DNA of 33,417 nt from contig CAZIKB010000069.1 in the NCBI GenBank assembly GCA_964539665.1, positions 1-33,417 on the forward strand. The letters run 5' to 3'. The first letter of the stretch is position 1, and the number at the start of each line of letters is the position of its first letter. This document shows, one piece after another, positions 15,987 to 25,623 of this stretch. The translations under genes were made by a program, and so were the position numbers. The DNA is from CAZIKB01 sp964539665. Lineage in GTDB: Bacteria > Zhuqueibacterota > Zhuqueibacteria > Oceanimicrobiales > Oceanimicrobiaceae. Below the pieces are notes generated by a model. It did not search any database. It saw only the letters and a list, made by a program, of their open reading frames with translations, and had not been told where the DNA came from.

Positions 15987-16114
15987 TTTCAATGGCACAA
16001 GATTTCTCAGTGCGTTCGAAATGACATTATTAAGCAGTATCCAGAAATTCTGATGAAACCGTTGATAACTTATCGCACTGTTTTTGTCATTTTGACCATT
16101 TCATATTCATGTCA

Positions 16115-17131
16115 TTATTCCGCTTTTAAATTCTTAATGATTTGACTGTCAATCCAATAAATATCAGTCATGCCATTCTGCGGCTTGTTTAGTAAATCTC
16201 GAAGGCCATTATATGTGCGTTGGCTTTCAGAAAATCGTTCGATAGTGGTGCGTCGACTGGTAAAATAAAAATATTTACCATCTGGTGATATGGCCGGGCA
16301 ATAATCAAGCGCTGTTGAATTTATCGCTGATCCCATATTCTTAGCTTTGGTCCAGGAACCATCCTCATTCTTAAAACTGACATATAAATCACCGCCGCCA
16401 ATTCCATCATCGCGTCCAAAAGAGGAAAATATAAGATAGCCTTCATCCGGAGCTATGAGGGCGTTAAATTCATCAGCTTTTGAGTTTATTGAATTACCCA
16501 GATTTCCAGGCTCGGTATATTTACCGTTCACCAACTTCGATCGGTAAATATCTTCTCCACCCAGGCTTCCTTCATATCCCGCAGTGTAATAAAGGGTACT
16601 ATTACTGGTCACAGAAGGATAAAATTCATTTTTATCTGTATTAATTGGCGAACCAGGATTTTGTGGTTCGCCCCAGCCTGTTGCAGTTTTTTCCACAAAC
16701 CAGATATCATAGTCTTTTGGCTTGCCGTTTTCTTCTAACGGTCTATTTGATACAAAAAATAATGTGGTGCCATCAGTTGAAATAACTGGCTCTAAATCAC
16801 TGTACCTTCCTGAAAATGACGCTACCTGGGGCCTGGTTAATTGATTTTCTTCCTGCTTCACAAAAAGAATGACACCAAATGAACCAGTCCATAAAGTGTA
16901 ATATAATTCTTGTCCATCCGGGGTAAAAGCTATATCTCGTTCATTTAAGTTAGTAGAAATAATACCAGGTGCATAAAGTTCTGTACTATCTGTCGGTGGA
17001 TTATTGAAAAAACTACCAATGCTGGAAGAAGACGGTGCATTCTTCTTTTGACATGATGCAAATATAGTACAAACAATAACCATAAAAAAGATGATGAAAA
17101 AACATTTTATAAGTTGATTTGAAATATTCAT
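16115..17131 (-). CDS. PD40/TolB-like beta-propeller lipoprotein
   Basis: This 338-residue protein has a lipoprotein signal ending FASC (Cys at 27), so it should be lipid-anchored in the cell envelope. The mature part contains WD40-like PD40 repeats with the recurring pattern SPDGxxxYFTS or equivalents (ISTDGTTLFFVSNR, IAPDEGYLIFSS, ISPDGKYFYFTSRR) and DIWFVE or DIYRSK strands, as in TolB-type propellers. GAGG lies about 8 bases before the ATG. Such proteins often bind partners in the envelope; the partner is unknown. The 100-bp gap to the DUF362 gene upstream contains no strong structure. Confidence 0.85.
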   Translation of the reverse strand: MNISNQLIKCFFIIFFMVIVCTIFASCQKKNAPSSSSIGSFFNNPPTDSTELYAPGIISTNLNERDIAFTPDGQELYYTLWTGSFGVILFVKQEENQLTRPQVASFSGRYSDLEPVISTDGTTLFFVSNRPLEENGKPKDYDIWFVEKTATGWGEPQNPGSPINTDKNEFYPSVTSNSTLYYTAGYEGSLGGEDIYRSKLVNGKYTEPGNLGNSINSKADEFNALIAPDEGYLIFSSFGRDDGIGGGDLYVSFKNEDGSWTKAKNMGSAINSTALDYCPAISPDGKYFYFTSRRTTIERFSESQRTYNGLRDLLNKPQNGMTDIYWIDSQIIKNLKAE

Positions 17132-17231
17132 AATTCGCCTCTTACGTGGAAGTAATTGAAACCAATGTGTTTAAAAAGAAGTCTCTATTCATCAAGAAAA
17201 TACCCCAAATAAATTTGGGCGCCCGTCAATT

Positions 17232-18995
17232 TTATCTCAACAAAATCATCCGTTTTGTCTGGCTAAGTTTTTCTGTCTCAATCCTGTAGAAGTACACGCC
17301 TGAGCTTACTGCTTTATTTTGTGCATCAGTGCCATTCCACACAACCGAATGCTGTCCGGACGCCCACAATTCACCACTTGCTAATGACTTCACCAATCTT
17401 CCGTTTGTATCGTAGATTCGCAATTTCAGGCTAGTGGTCTGCAACAGATTAAAAGTTATGGCTGTTTGTGGATTAAAAGGATTGGGATAATTTTGTTGGA
17501 GCTGAAAGTTCTCGACACCGTAGGTTACAACAGGCTCCTCAATTGAAGTAATTGACAAAATCCTACGGTCATATACAGAAATCTCTGATGAATCTTTGGT
17601 ACAAACGTATCCAGAATTTTGCAAAAAACTTGTCCAGCCGTCCAAATTATTATAATATTTACTACCGCGCCGATCTGGATTTGTTTCGTACGGTCGAAGA
17701 GCAATAGGAGTCAAAATGTATTTTGCGGCATACCATGAGACAGCAATCGGATCTGTTGAAGCCAGAAGCATCTTTGTGTTTACCGTTCCGGTCAGAACGT
17801 TTGGATCGCGGGTGCTGGTCCATGCTGCATCGAGAATGACGAGTTTCGGGTAGGTCACAGCCATGACACGAGCAACCAGGGCATATTGTCCGAAGAAATA
17901 TTGGTAATGCATAGAATTCCAACTGCCGTAGCGCTGGATGGCGTGTGCAGTCGTAAGCACTCCTATCCAGTTCTTGACCGCTATTGTGGCACCGGCCATC
18001 GAATGAGCTTTTAATACAGGAAAGTCAATTATGCAGAGCCGGGTTGAATCGTAACTGGCTGAATCAGAATCCCAGATACCGTAGCGTAGTGAAATATAAA
18101 AGTTGCCAGAAGGTGAACGGAACTTCGGGTAGGAGATTTTGGTATCGGCTTCATAGACATATCCGTTTGCGTTATCACCAGTTGAGTATTCTGCTGCCAC
18201 CACAGACCAGATGGACCTCCAATCGTGATAATATACAGGATATTCTTTTGCAGCAAATGTGTTGACCACATCTGGAATGGATTGCTGCGGATCTTCGGAA
18301 TTATTGTCACTTTGATTGATTCCCGTACCAATCGTCTGCGTATTATCGCAAATGAGAATTTCACCAGTGAAGCCATCTGGATGCTGCAATATTTGCCATA
18401 TCAATCCCTTAATGCGGTCGGCGCTGGTGGTGTTTCGGCTGGTCCATTGAAAATTGCCCTTGATGACCACAATGTTATCGGCGCCAACAATACCCGAAGG
18501 TTGCGCCGCAGTCTTATGCAGATAGATATCCTGCGTTTCAAGCATTGTTAGTAATGTGTCAATTGCGGGATCGGAGAGAGACTCAATGGGAACCGAGGCA
18601 TCACCTGCCGCGAGGGAACCCGATGTTGGCGGTACTTTGTCCATTACGAAAACAGATGATACTGGTTCATTTACTTCCCATACTGGCAACTCGTTGAATG
18701 TTGTCACCTCGGCTCTGGGGAATTCTGGCACTGTTCCTATGAACCAAAAAACTCCCGCTATCAAAATCACTGCACTAGAGAGTTTAACAAATTTTCTTAA
18801 AATCAAACTTCCACTGAGAAATGCCGCAATTGCCAACAGCCAACTGGAAGCAAGAGGAAATGCTGCCTGCTGGCATGGATAGGTTAGCCGTTTTGGATTT
18901 GTGCCGGTTCGAAGCAAGATCCAAAGAAAAGCAAAAAATCCAATTATCCAGTACCACAATTGGCGCTTATTGAATGGCTTATTTTTCTCTTCCAT
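17232..18995 (-). CDS. DUF362 protein with N-terminal helices and C-terminal YPNPFNP domain
   Basis: This 587-residue protein has three hydrophobic N-terminal segments (about 13-29, 47-62 and 72-87). A DUF362 domain follows (about 105-445), recognisable by FPVLKAHSMAGATIAVKNWIGVL. The C-terminal 94 residues form an FlgD-like / type A sorting-type domain with YPNPFNP at 503-509 and the usual ending GVYFYRIE...SQTKRMILLR. GGAGG before the ATG fixes the start. DUF362 proteins are thought to be iron-sulfur or cofactor-linked, but I see no ferredoxin Cys cluster here. Combining membrane helices with a C-terminal domain normally found on secreted proteins is unusual. Confidence 0.82.
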   Translation of the reverse strand: MEEKNKPFNKRQLWYWIIGFFAFLWILLRTGTNPKRLTYPCQQAAFPLASSWLLAIAAFLSGSLILRKFVKLSSAVILIAGVFWFIGTVPEFPRAEVTTFNELPVWEVNEPVSSVFVMDKVPPTSGSLAAGDASVPIESLSDPAIDTLLTMLETQDIYLHKTAAQPSGIVGADNIVVIKGNFQWTSRNTTSADRIKGLIWQILQHPDGFTGEILICDNTQTIGTGINQSDNNSEDPQQSIPDVVNTFAAKEYPVYYHDWRSIWSVVAAEYSTGDNANGYVYEADTKISYPKFRSPSGNFYISLRYGIWDSDSASYDSTRLCIIDFPVLKAHSMAGATIAVKNWIGVLTTAHAIQRYGSWNSMHYQYFFGQYALVARVMAVTYPKLVILDAAWTSTRDPNVLTGTVNTKMLLASTDPIAVSWYAAKYILTPIALRPYETNPDRRGSKYYNNLDGWTSFLQNSGYVCTKDSSEISVYDRRILSITSIEEPVVTYGVENFQLQQNYPNPFNPQTAITFNLLQTTSLKLRIYDTNGRLVKSLASGELWASGQHSVVWNGTDAQNKAVSSGVYFYRIETEKLSQTKRMILLR

Positions 18996-19100
18996 CGTTC
19001 ACCTCCTAAATTTATGGTTTTAGACTTCTACAAAATAGAAAAAATGTTAATATTACTGCTATTTGTGCTTTCATTTTGATACTTATTTATTTGCACGGTA

Positions 19101-20021
19101 TTATTTGTTTGCAATCTTACGTGACGGACTCTGATTACCGCCATCGAAGACGAACTGCCAACTTCCATCCGCCTGCTTTTTCCAAATTGACAAATAATAT
19201 CCATACCCGGACTCTGTTTTGCCGTTCGAATCAGTGGATGACCAGCGGGCATGTCCATGTGTATACCCCAGCTCACCTGATGCAGCAATATCAGCAAACA
19301 GTGGTTCCCACAAAAGCTCGAAAGCAGACGACGGCTTATTCTCTTTGTAGTATTCAATTAGTTTGCGGTAGCGCTCTTTATTAGCTGGAGGACGTCCGTT
19401 GCCGGAGATAGCAATACCATCATCCGCAATGAAACCGTAAAATGCCTCCAGGTTACCTTTATCATCAGACAACTGTGAAAACGCACGATCAACTTCCTTA
19501 ATCGCCTCTTTTTCTTTTTCAAATTCTATATTATCAGATTCTTTTTCAGTCAGTATTTCAATACCTTCGAGGTTCAGCAGTCCGGTGTGTATGGCCAATT
19601 TCCAGCTACCGTTTTGTTGTCGTTTCCAAACCGAGCCATAATAGTTATATTTGATATCTTCATATTTTATTGTATCTGGCTCTGGTAAAGCATACCTGCC
19701 AAAGGTATACCCAAAATCCCCCGATTTGGATATATCCGCAAAAACAGGTTTCCATACGGGTATGTCATAATTATTGTTCTCTTGATTCTGCAGAATGATC
19801 TTACGGAACGATTCTCGGCCATGAATTGGATGTCCGAACTTAGGAAGAACAATCGCATCGTCCTGCATGAATTGAAGCAAGGCATTAACGGTTCCTTTCT
19901 CTGTGGATAATTTTGCCAATTTGCGGTCCGTTTCCAGCAGGGTTTCTTTTTGTAAATGCAAATTTTGACTCCATAACGCCGTCGAAATCAGACTTACCAG
20001 AACTGCTAAAACTTTTCTCAT
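19101..20021 (-). CDS. Secreted tandem NTF2-like (DUF4440/SnoaL-type) protein
   Basis: This 306-residue protein has a signal peptide (about 1-19, ending LWSQ) and two copies of an NTF2-like fold (about 22-150 and 168-300). The repeats align clearly: FADISKSGDFGYTFG with FADIAASGELGYTHG, and GSVWKRQQNGSWKLAIHTG with LSIWKKQADGSWQFVFDGG. DUF4440 domains usually bind small ligands or act as noncatalytic partners; no catalytic residues are evident. GGAGG precedes the ATG. Only 12 bp separate it from the upstream esterase gene, so the two are probably cotranscribed. Confidence 0.87.
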   Translation of the reverse strand: MRKVLAVLVSLISTALWSQNLHLQKETLLETDRKLAKLSTEKGTVNALLQFMQDDAIVLPKFGHPIHGRESFRKIILQNQENNNYDIPVWKPVFADISKSGDFGYTFGRYALPEPDTIKYEDIKYNYYGSVWKRQQNGSWKLAIHTGLLNLEGIEILTEKESDNIEFEKEKEAIKEVDRAFSQLSDDKGNLEAFYGFIADDGIAISGNGRPPANKERYRKLIEYYKENKPSSAFELLWEPLFADIAASGELGYTHGHARWSSTDSNGKTESGYGYYLSIWKKQADGSWQFVFDGGNQSPSRKIANK

Positions 20022-20033
20022 TTAATCCTCCAG

Positions 20034-20903
20034 TTACTTTTTTTGAAATTTCATAAAGAAATTCAATATGACCTCAGGAGTATTAATATTTCCTGTTGGC
20101 CATGAGTGACCTCCATTTTCTATGATATAAAATTCAACTAATTTCTCATCGTTTTCATTCATATAAACTTCTTTACTGCCGGAAGCGACATTCGTAAATA
20201 TTGAATCGGAATAACTAGTATTATTAAACCTAACCTTCTGCAAAACATCACGTTGAGAGAGATAAGCAAAAAAACCCTCTGAAACGCCATACCAATTAAA
20301 TATAGGATCACTTGTTCCATGCATCAAAAGCACCGGCATATTACCCGGTGTAAAATACCTGTTGCCAATCTTGATCGACATACTCGACGCGACCGTAGCA
20401 TAGGCAGTGATTTTATCCCAGAGATCAACAACAAGACGGTGAGTAAAAAATCCCCCCTGGGAGAAGCCAACAGCATAAACTCTGTTTAAATCGATATTCA
20501 AATCTGCGTGCAGTTTATTAATGATATCCTTTACAAATCCGACGTCATTAATTCCAAGTTTATCAGCTCTGGCGCCAATACCTTCTGCCCAATTCTCGTG
20601 TGCTGCATCTGGATAAACCATCACTACATTCAAATCGTCCGCTACCTTATCAAAATCCGAGAACCGTTTGATATTTAAGCCGTTATCACCTGCCCCATGA
20701 AAGACAATTACAAGCGGAACAGCACGGGTAGTATCCAGGTTTGGCGGCAGATGAATCCAAAAAGTGCGGTTCCATCCATAAGAATTAATTTGCACACCGT
20801 AATCTCTGTCGGTTTGATTTACTCCAGCAGGGTTATCCTGAGAACAGAAAATCAGATTAAGCGCTAAAATACAAATTAGAAGTTTTATAATATTGTTTGA
20901 CAA
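20034..20903 (-). CDS. Exported PHB-depolymerase/LpqC-type esterase
   Basis: This 289-residue alpha/beta hydrolase has a catalytic triad visible as S148 in GFSQGG, D199 in HGTSD and H266 in GGHSWP. The oxyanion region is HGAGDNG near 69-75. The N-terminus is hydrophobic and has Cys at 20 (LIFC), an imperfect lipobox, so it is exported and perhaps lipid-anchored. The pattern matches esterase PHB depolymerase and feruloyl-esterase-like families; the substrate is not determinable. It is the first gene of a two-gene unit with the tandem NTF2-like gene 12 bp downstream. Confidence 0.87.
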   Translation of the reverse strand: MSNNIIKLLICILALNLIFCSQDNPAGVNQTDRDYGVQINSYGWNRTFWIHLPPNLDTTRAVPLVIVFHGAGDNGLNIKRFSDFDKVADDLNVVMVYPDAAHENWAEGIGARADKLGINDVGFVKDIINKLHADLNIDLNRVYAVGFSQGGFFTHRLVVDLWDKITAYATVASSMSIKIGNRYFTPGNMPVLLMHGTSDPIFNWYGVSEGFFAYLSQRDVLQKVRFNNTSYSDSIFTNVASGSKEVYMNENDEKLVEFYIIENGGHSWPTGNINTPEVILNFFMKFQKK

Positions 20904-20950
20904 AACTCACTACCTCTAAGTATTATTTCTCAATTCACTGAAGATATGAT

Positions 20951-21015
20951 CAATCATTCCAAACAATCCCATCTTTAATTACCCAGCTTACGGGCAAGTA
21001 AATCTCCTGGATCAT
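20951..21015 (-). pseudogene. Possible C-terminal remnant of an amidohydrolase-like gene
   Basis: A 21-codon minus-strand frame reads MIQEIYLPVSWVIKDGIVWND then stop. The pattern V-x-V-I-K-D-G-x-x-x-x-(N/D) is how many amidohydrolase C-termini end. It has no ribosome-binding site and a stop just upstream, so it is at best a fragment. The call is weak because so little remains. Confidence 0.28.
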
Positions 21016-21068
21016 CCGATGAAATCAATTAAATAATATTCAACCTGAATTAATTTGGCTAAATTGCT

Positions 21069-22322
21069 TTACGCCTTAATTTTATATGCCATCAAAACAT
21101 CGCCGTGACGGATGTAAAGCACACCTTTGTGAATCACAGGTTGTGTCCAATGCGGACCTCTGCCTTTTGTAATTCTAAAAGAGCTTACTACGTTGAAATC
21201 CTCTGGTGTCGGTTCAACCAGGGCCAGGTTTCCACGCGACTCTTCGTAACAGTATAGCATGCCATCTGCCACACTGATCAAGCCTTTATTGTGCCACTTC
21301 TTCTCATACATTGTTTCACCTGTGGTCCAATCAACACTACACCAATTTCCCTTGGGATTATCTAACCAGTTAGCGCCATAGATGTAATTGCCGACTTTAA
21401 CTACCTGGCCGTGATGACAATCCAGAGTCGAATTCACCCACACCTGCCGAATTTCGTTGCCTCCCTTCAAAAGTTCAAACATGACTCCGACATGATCATA
21501 ACCGCTGGTAACAAAAAGACGGCCGTCATGGTACAAAGGTGTAACACAATTGTTTCTCGGGGCCCAGGGATGAAAAGTTGGCGGCTGAATATCCGAGTAT
21601 TTAACTTTCCACAAAATTTGCCCATTATCAGCATTTACACCAAAAACGTAGTTTATCAATACATTGACAATAATCTTTTTCCCGTCGAAATTAATTAGAA
21701 TCGGTGACACAAACGCCGAAGTATCACGAAGACTTTCGGTTTGCCAGACCGTTTGGCCAGTATTCTTATCCAGGGCTACCATAGTAGTCAGGTGACCGCC
21801 CGGCGTATAGATTACCTTGTCATCAACTAACAGAGGCGATTCAGCAATTTCCCACTGCCAGAATTTTCCCTGGAACTTTTCAAAGGCTGGCACAGACCAC
21901 TGTATTTTCTTTTGAGAACTGTTAATGCAGACAACCTCGCCGCGACCACTAATCAGGTAAATCCGATCCCCTTCGACAGTTGGAGTACAGCGTGAACCGG
22001 GATGGGATCTTTGCACGCCGCTGCCAAAAGGAAGTCTCCATTGTTGATTCCCGTCCAAATCCAGAACCGTTAAATACTCGGTCGAGCCCTCTCGCCCGGT
22101 TACATAAATGAATTGATCTGTCGCACTCACAGAAGAATAACCATCACCCAAACCATCTTTAGACCAGAGCAGTTCCGGCCCTGCTTCAGGCCAGGACTTC
22201 AGTAGTCCAGTTTCAGGAAACACGCCATTTCGATCTGGCCCACGCCACTGCGAAATTGGTTGAGCCAATAGCTGATAAGATAGAATAAATAAAAACAGCA
22301 GAATCAAATTAAGTCTTTTCAT
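21069..22322 (-). CDS. Exported PQQ-type beta-propeller protein
   Basis: This 417-residue protein has a signal peptide (about 1-20, ending LLAQ). It is followed by a beta-propeller of PQQ-like repeats, for example LTVLDLDGNQQWRLPFG, MVALDKNTGQTVWQTE and GVNADNGQILWKV. It opens with QWRGPDRNGVFPETGLLKSWPEAGPELLWS, the typical start of this group of extracytoplasmic propellers. No quinone-dehydrogenase active-site motif is visible, so it is probably a noncatalytic binding or scaffold protein, distantly BamB-like. GGAG precedes the ATG. It starts 18 bp after the natural end of the FtsX permease gene and may share its transcript. Confidence 0.9.
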   Translation of the reverse strand: MKRLNLILLFLFILSYQLLAQPISQWRGPDRNGVFPETGLLKSWPEAGPELLWSKDGLGDGYSSVSATDQFIYVTGREGSTEYLTVLDLDGNQQWRLPFGSGVQRSHPGSRCTPTVEGDRIYLISGRGEVVCINSSQKKIQWSVPAFEKFQGKFWQWEIAESPLLVDDKVIYTPGGHLTTMVALDKNTGQTVWQTESLRDTSAFVSPILINFDGKKIIVNVLINYVFGVNADNGQILWKVKYSDIQPPTFHPWAPRNNCVTPLYHDGRLFVTSGYDHVGVMFELLKGGNEIRQVWVNSTLDCHHGQVVKVGNYIYGANWLDNPKGNWCSVDWTTGETMYEKKWHNKGLISVADGMLYCYEESRGNLALVEPTPEDFNVVSSFRITKGRGPHWTQPVIHKGVLYIRHGDVLMAYKIKA

Positions 22323-22340
22323 AACGTCTCCATTTTAGTA

Positions 22341-24731
22341 TTATTCATATTTCAAGCTGTCCACTGGATTAGTCAGACTCGCTTTAATCGATTGAAAACT
22401 GATAGTCACCAGGGTGATCACCTGGATTAAAAAACCCACAAAAAGAATCATACCTAAACTCTAGCCGGTACGATAGGCGAAATTTTGCAACCATTGGTTC
22501 ATCACTAAAGATGCCAATGGCGCAGAAATCAGAAATGCCAAAAATACGAGCATGGAGAAGTCCCTTGAGAACATACCAAGAAGTTGTGGTATTGACGCTC
22601 CCAAAACTTTTCGTATCCCGATTTCCTTTTTTCGCCGATAGGCTGTAAAAGCAACCATCCCGAAAATACCGAGACAGGCCACGAACAGAGCTAAGAATGT
22701 GAAAATGCTGAACAGTTGCCCCAGCCGCTCTTCGGTTCGGTACAATCGATCGAACATTTCGTCAAGAAATCGATACGAGTAGGGCATTTCCGGCTCTAAC
22801 CGCCGCCACTCGCTTTCAATAAGCGCCAATGTATTGCTAATGCCATCAGGTTGGATGCGTATGAGCGCTGTCCAGCTCCACGTGGGTAAAACATCCAGAA
22901 CAAGAGGCTCCATTCCCTGGTGAAGTGATTTGAAATGAAAATCTTTAACCACCCCGATTACCCGTCCCATCTCCGCATCGCTCCAAATCCGGAAAGGCTG
23001 TCCCACTGGATTATCCCAGCCGATTTTCCGAGCAGCCGTTTCGTTAAGGATGAACGAGTGGGTTTCGTCCGTAGTAATCTCTTGCGAAAAATTCCTACCA
23101 GCCACTATTTCCAAACCCAGTGTCTCGACCGAGTTCGGGTCAACAAGCATCGTGTAAAAACTTTGACCTTCTTCCTCTTGCTCAGCCGCTCTTCCTGGCC
23201 AGTTGTAGCCCCTGGTCATATTAACATATCCCGGAAATCCACGCACCAACGAGACATTCGTGACGTCTGAATTACTCATAAGAACTTGTCGAAACAAATC
23301 AAAGCGATCTTTTACATTTTTAGTAAGATTGATTCTTACTACCTGCTCCTTTCTAAATCCTAAATCCCTATGTTTCATATAGTTGAGTTGACTGTAAACC
23401 GTTCCTACGGCAATCAGCATGAAAACCGTGATACTGAACTGCAGTACAATCAGCACCTTTCTGAAAAGACTTCCTTTCGAGCCGGAGTAAGACAGCCCTT
23501 TCATGACCGTTACTGGATTGAACATCGAAAGAACGAATGCCGGGTAGCTGCCGGCTATTAGGCCAACCAAAAGCCCAATGCCAATTAGGGAAAACACATG
23601 AGAGGAACTGGAAAACGGATTCAGAGGTATTGCGCGTCCAAGCAGCGAGCTTATCATGGGAGTAAAAAGCGCTAACAGAATCAATGCCAAAGCAACCGCA
23701 ATCAGACTGGATAAAACAGACTCGAAAAAGAACTGCCGCATTAGCTGGCCACGATTTGCTCCAATAACCTTTCGTACCCCCACTTCCAGGGCTCGCAGTG
23801 TTGAACGCGCTGTTGAAAGGTTCATGAAATTTATACAGGCGATTAAAAGCACAAAAATGGCAATAGATGAAAAGATTATCAGGTTTTGCTTCGAAGTAGT
23901 GACTGCTCTGTCGAACATAATATCTGTATTCAGATGAATCGCGGTCAAAGGTTGAAATATCAAAACAAGTTCCTTCGCTGTTTGTTCTCCGCTGTATTTC
24001 TTTAAAAACGAAACAAACCTAGCCTTCAGTTGATCGGGACTAATTCCTTCTCTAAGCATGACGTAGGTGTAGTAATTGCTGCTCGAATAGTCTTCCAGCG
24101 CATTTTCACCCATGAATGCCTTTATCGTGCTGAAAGGTACAAAATAGTCAAAACGCATGTGTGAATTGCCGGGCATGTTCTGCATTATGCCAGTTATGTG
24201 AAAATCGTGTTTCTGATTTTCAATGATGAGCGTCAATACCTTTCCCATGGGTTCTTCACTCCCAAAAATTGATTTTGCAGCATCTTCAGAAATAACCATA
24301 GAACCCGGCGCTTCCAGCGCTGTAATCGGATCACCTTGAACCAGGGGATAATCAAATACCTGAAAGACCGCCGGATCGACGTATGCGAAATCTTTGAGAA
24401 TTTTAACATCTGTCTTGTATTTTAGCGTCGCACGCATATCAAAAATTCTTATGGAATGTTCGATTTCAGGCAATTCGCTCGGCAAGTGAGCAGCGTATCC
24501 CGCCGGGGTCACAGCCACATCATCATCCAAATCCTGCGCTGAAGCCGTGATGAGCCGATATATGCTATCGGCATTACGGTGGTACTGGTCAAAACTGAGT
24601 TCATGGCTGATGTATAGAAAGATTAAGATACAGCAAGCTAAACCCACAGCCAGGCCGGCAATATTTATGAATCCATATACTTTGTATTTCAGGATATTCC
24701 GAGTCGCTGTTTTCAGGTAATTCCTAAACAC
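22341..24731 (-). pseudogene. MacB/FtsX-type ABC permease with an in-frame TAG near the end
   Basis: The product is a two-module permease with the usual opening FRNYLKTATRNILKYKVYGF, a periplasmic MacB-type domain (about 50-240) and FtsX helices (about 285-420). A second periplasmic domain and a second FtsX unit follow. I start it at GTG 24731 because AAGGAGG lies about 8 bases upstream; the frame is open further upstream but begins in the preceding gene. A TAG at 22461-22463 stops it after 756 codons. The next 39 codons read on in frame (SLGMILFVGF...LTNPVDSLKYE, then TAA at 22341-22343), the normal last helix and tail of the family. The stop would remove the final helix. No ATPase gene is adjacent. 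Confidence 0.87.
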
Positions 24732-24744
24732 TATTGCATCCTCC

Positions 24745-25548
24745 TTATAGACTGTCGGTAATAAAAACATCGCCTCTACTATTATAGACAAGATCATTAA
24801 ACAAGTGTGACTCACCTTTTTTAAATAATGTGTACTTTTAAATTAATTTGCCTGTCACCAGGTCATATTTAAACACGCCTGACCAGCCAATTTCTTCCGG
24901 ATTTATACCAGCCCGAACTGGTGAATTGACAATGCTGTTTGCCCATAAAATCCTGCGCTCGGCATCGACTTTCATCCCGAGAACTATTCGAAGTCCATCC
25001 TGCTTTTCTGTGGTGAAATCACTGTCTTTGCTATTTTTATCCACTTGAACTATCTTACATTTGTAGGTGCTGCTGATAAAAAAATTCTTTTCTACAGGAT
25101 CATAAGTCATACCTTCCGGAATGAGGTCTTTTTCACCTATTTTAAAGGCAACTGTACTGTTGTTGATGGGCTGTTTCTTTTCACCGATTTTTCCAAGGAT
25201 GTTCTGAAAATCAGGCAAATTCTTAATTGATGCAAAATCAGCATCACTGTCTGCGTCAAATCCAAATCCTATTTCTACAGACTTGTTTAAGCAGGACAAA
25301 GCGTTTTTTTCATCTCCCATCAAAGCGTGTAAGCGGGCAATGCTGTAAAGGATTCTTGGATGATTTGGAACTATCTCAAGCGCTTTGTTAAAATTCTCAA
25401 GAGATATTTCATAATCCTTATTTTGAAAGGACTGCTCAGCCTTTTGATAATAATTAGAATAATCACTGGCGGTCTGACTTAACACAAAATTGGTAGTAAC
25501 AATTAGTACAAGAACCAAAACTAAAATTTGCTTCATAATATTACTCAT
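24745..25548 (-). pseudogene. TPR plus SMP-30-like propeller gene, interrupted and 3'-truncated
   Basis: The frame begins with a signal peptide (about 1-24), TPR repeats (about 28-100) and the start of an SMP-30/gluconolactonase-like propeller (about 130-236). A TAA at 24838-24840 ends it after GKLI. Reading on in the same frame gives KYTLFKKGESHLFNDLVYNSRGDVFITDSL, clear propeller sequence, until a second TAA at 24745-24747. That second stop overlaps the Shine-Dalgarno of the FtsX gene. Most propeller blades are missing, so DNA must also have been lost at the junction. GGAG lies upstream of ATG 25548. An intact propeller enzyme cannot be made. Confidence 0.82.
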
Positions 25549-25623
25549 AAGATTAAATTCTCCTATTTATTTACGACTCTACGTTTTGATCATATAAAGT
25601 GTGAAATTAAGTCGGATTTGACC

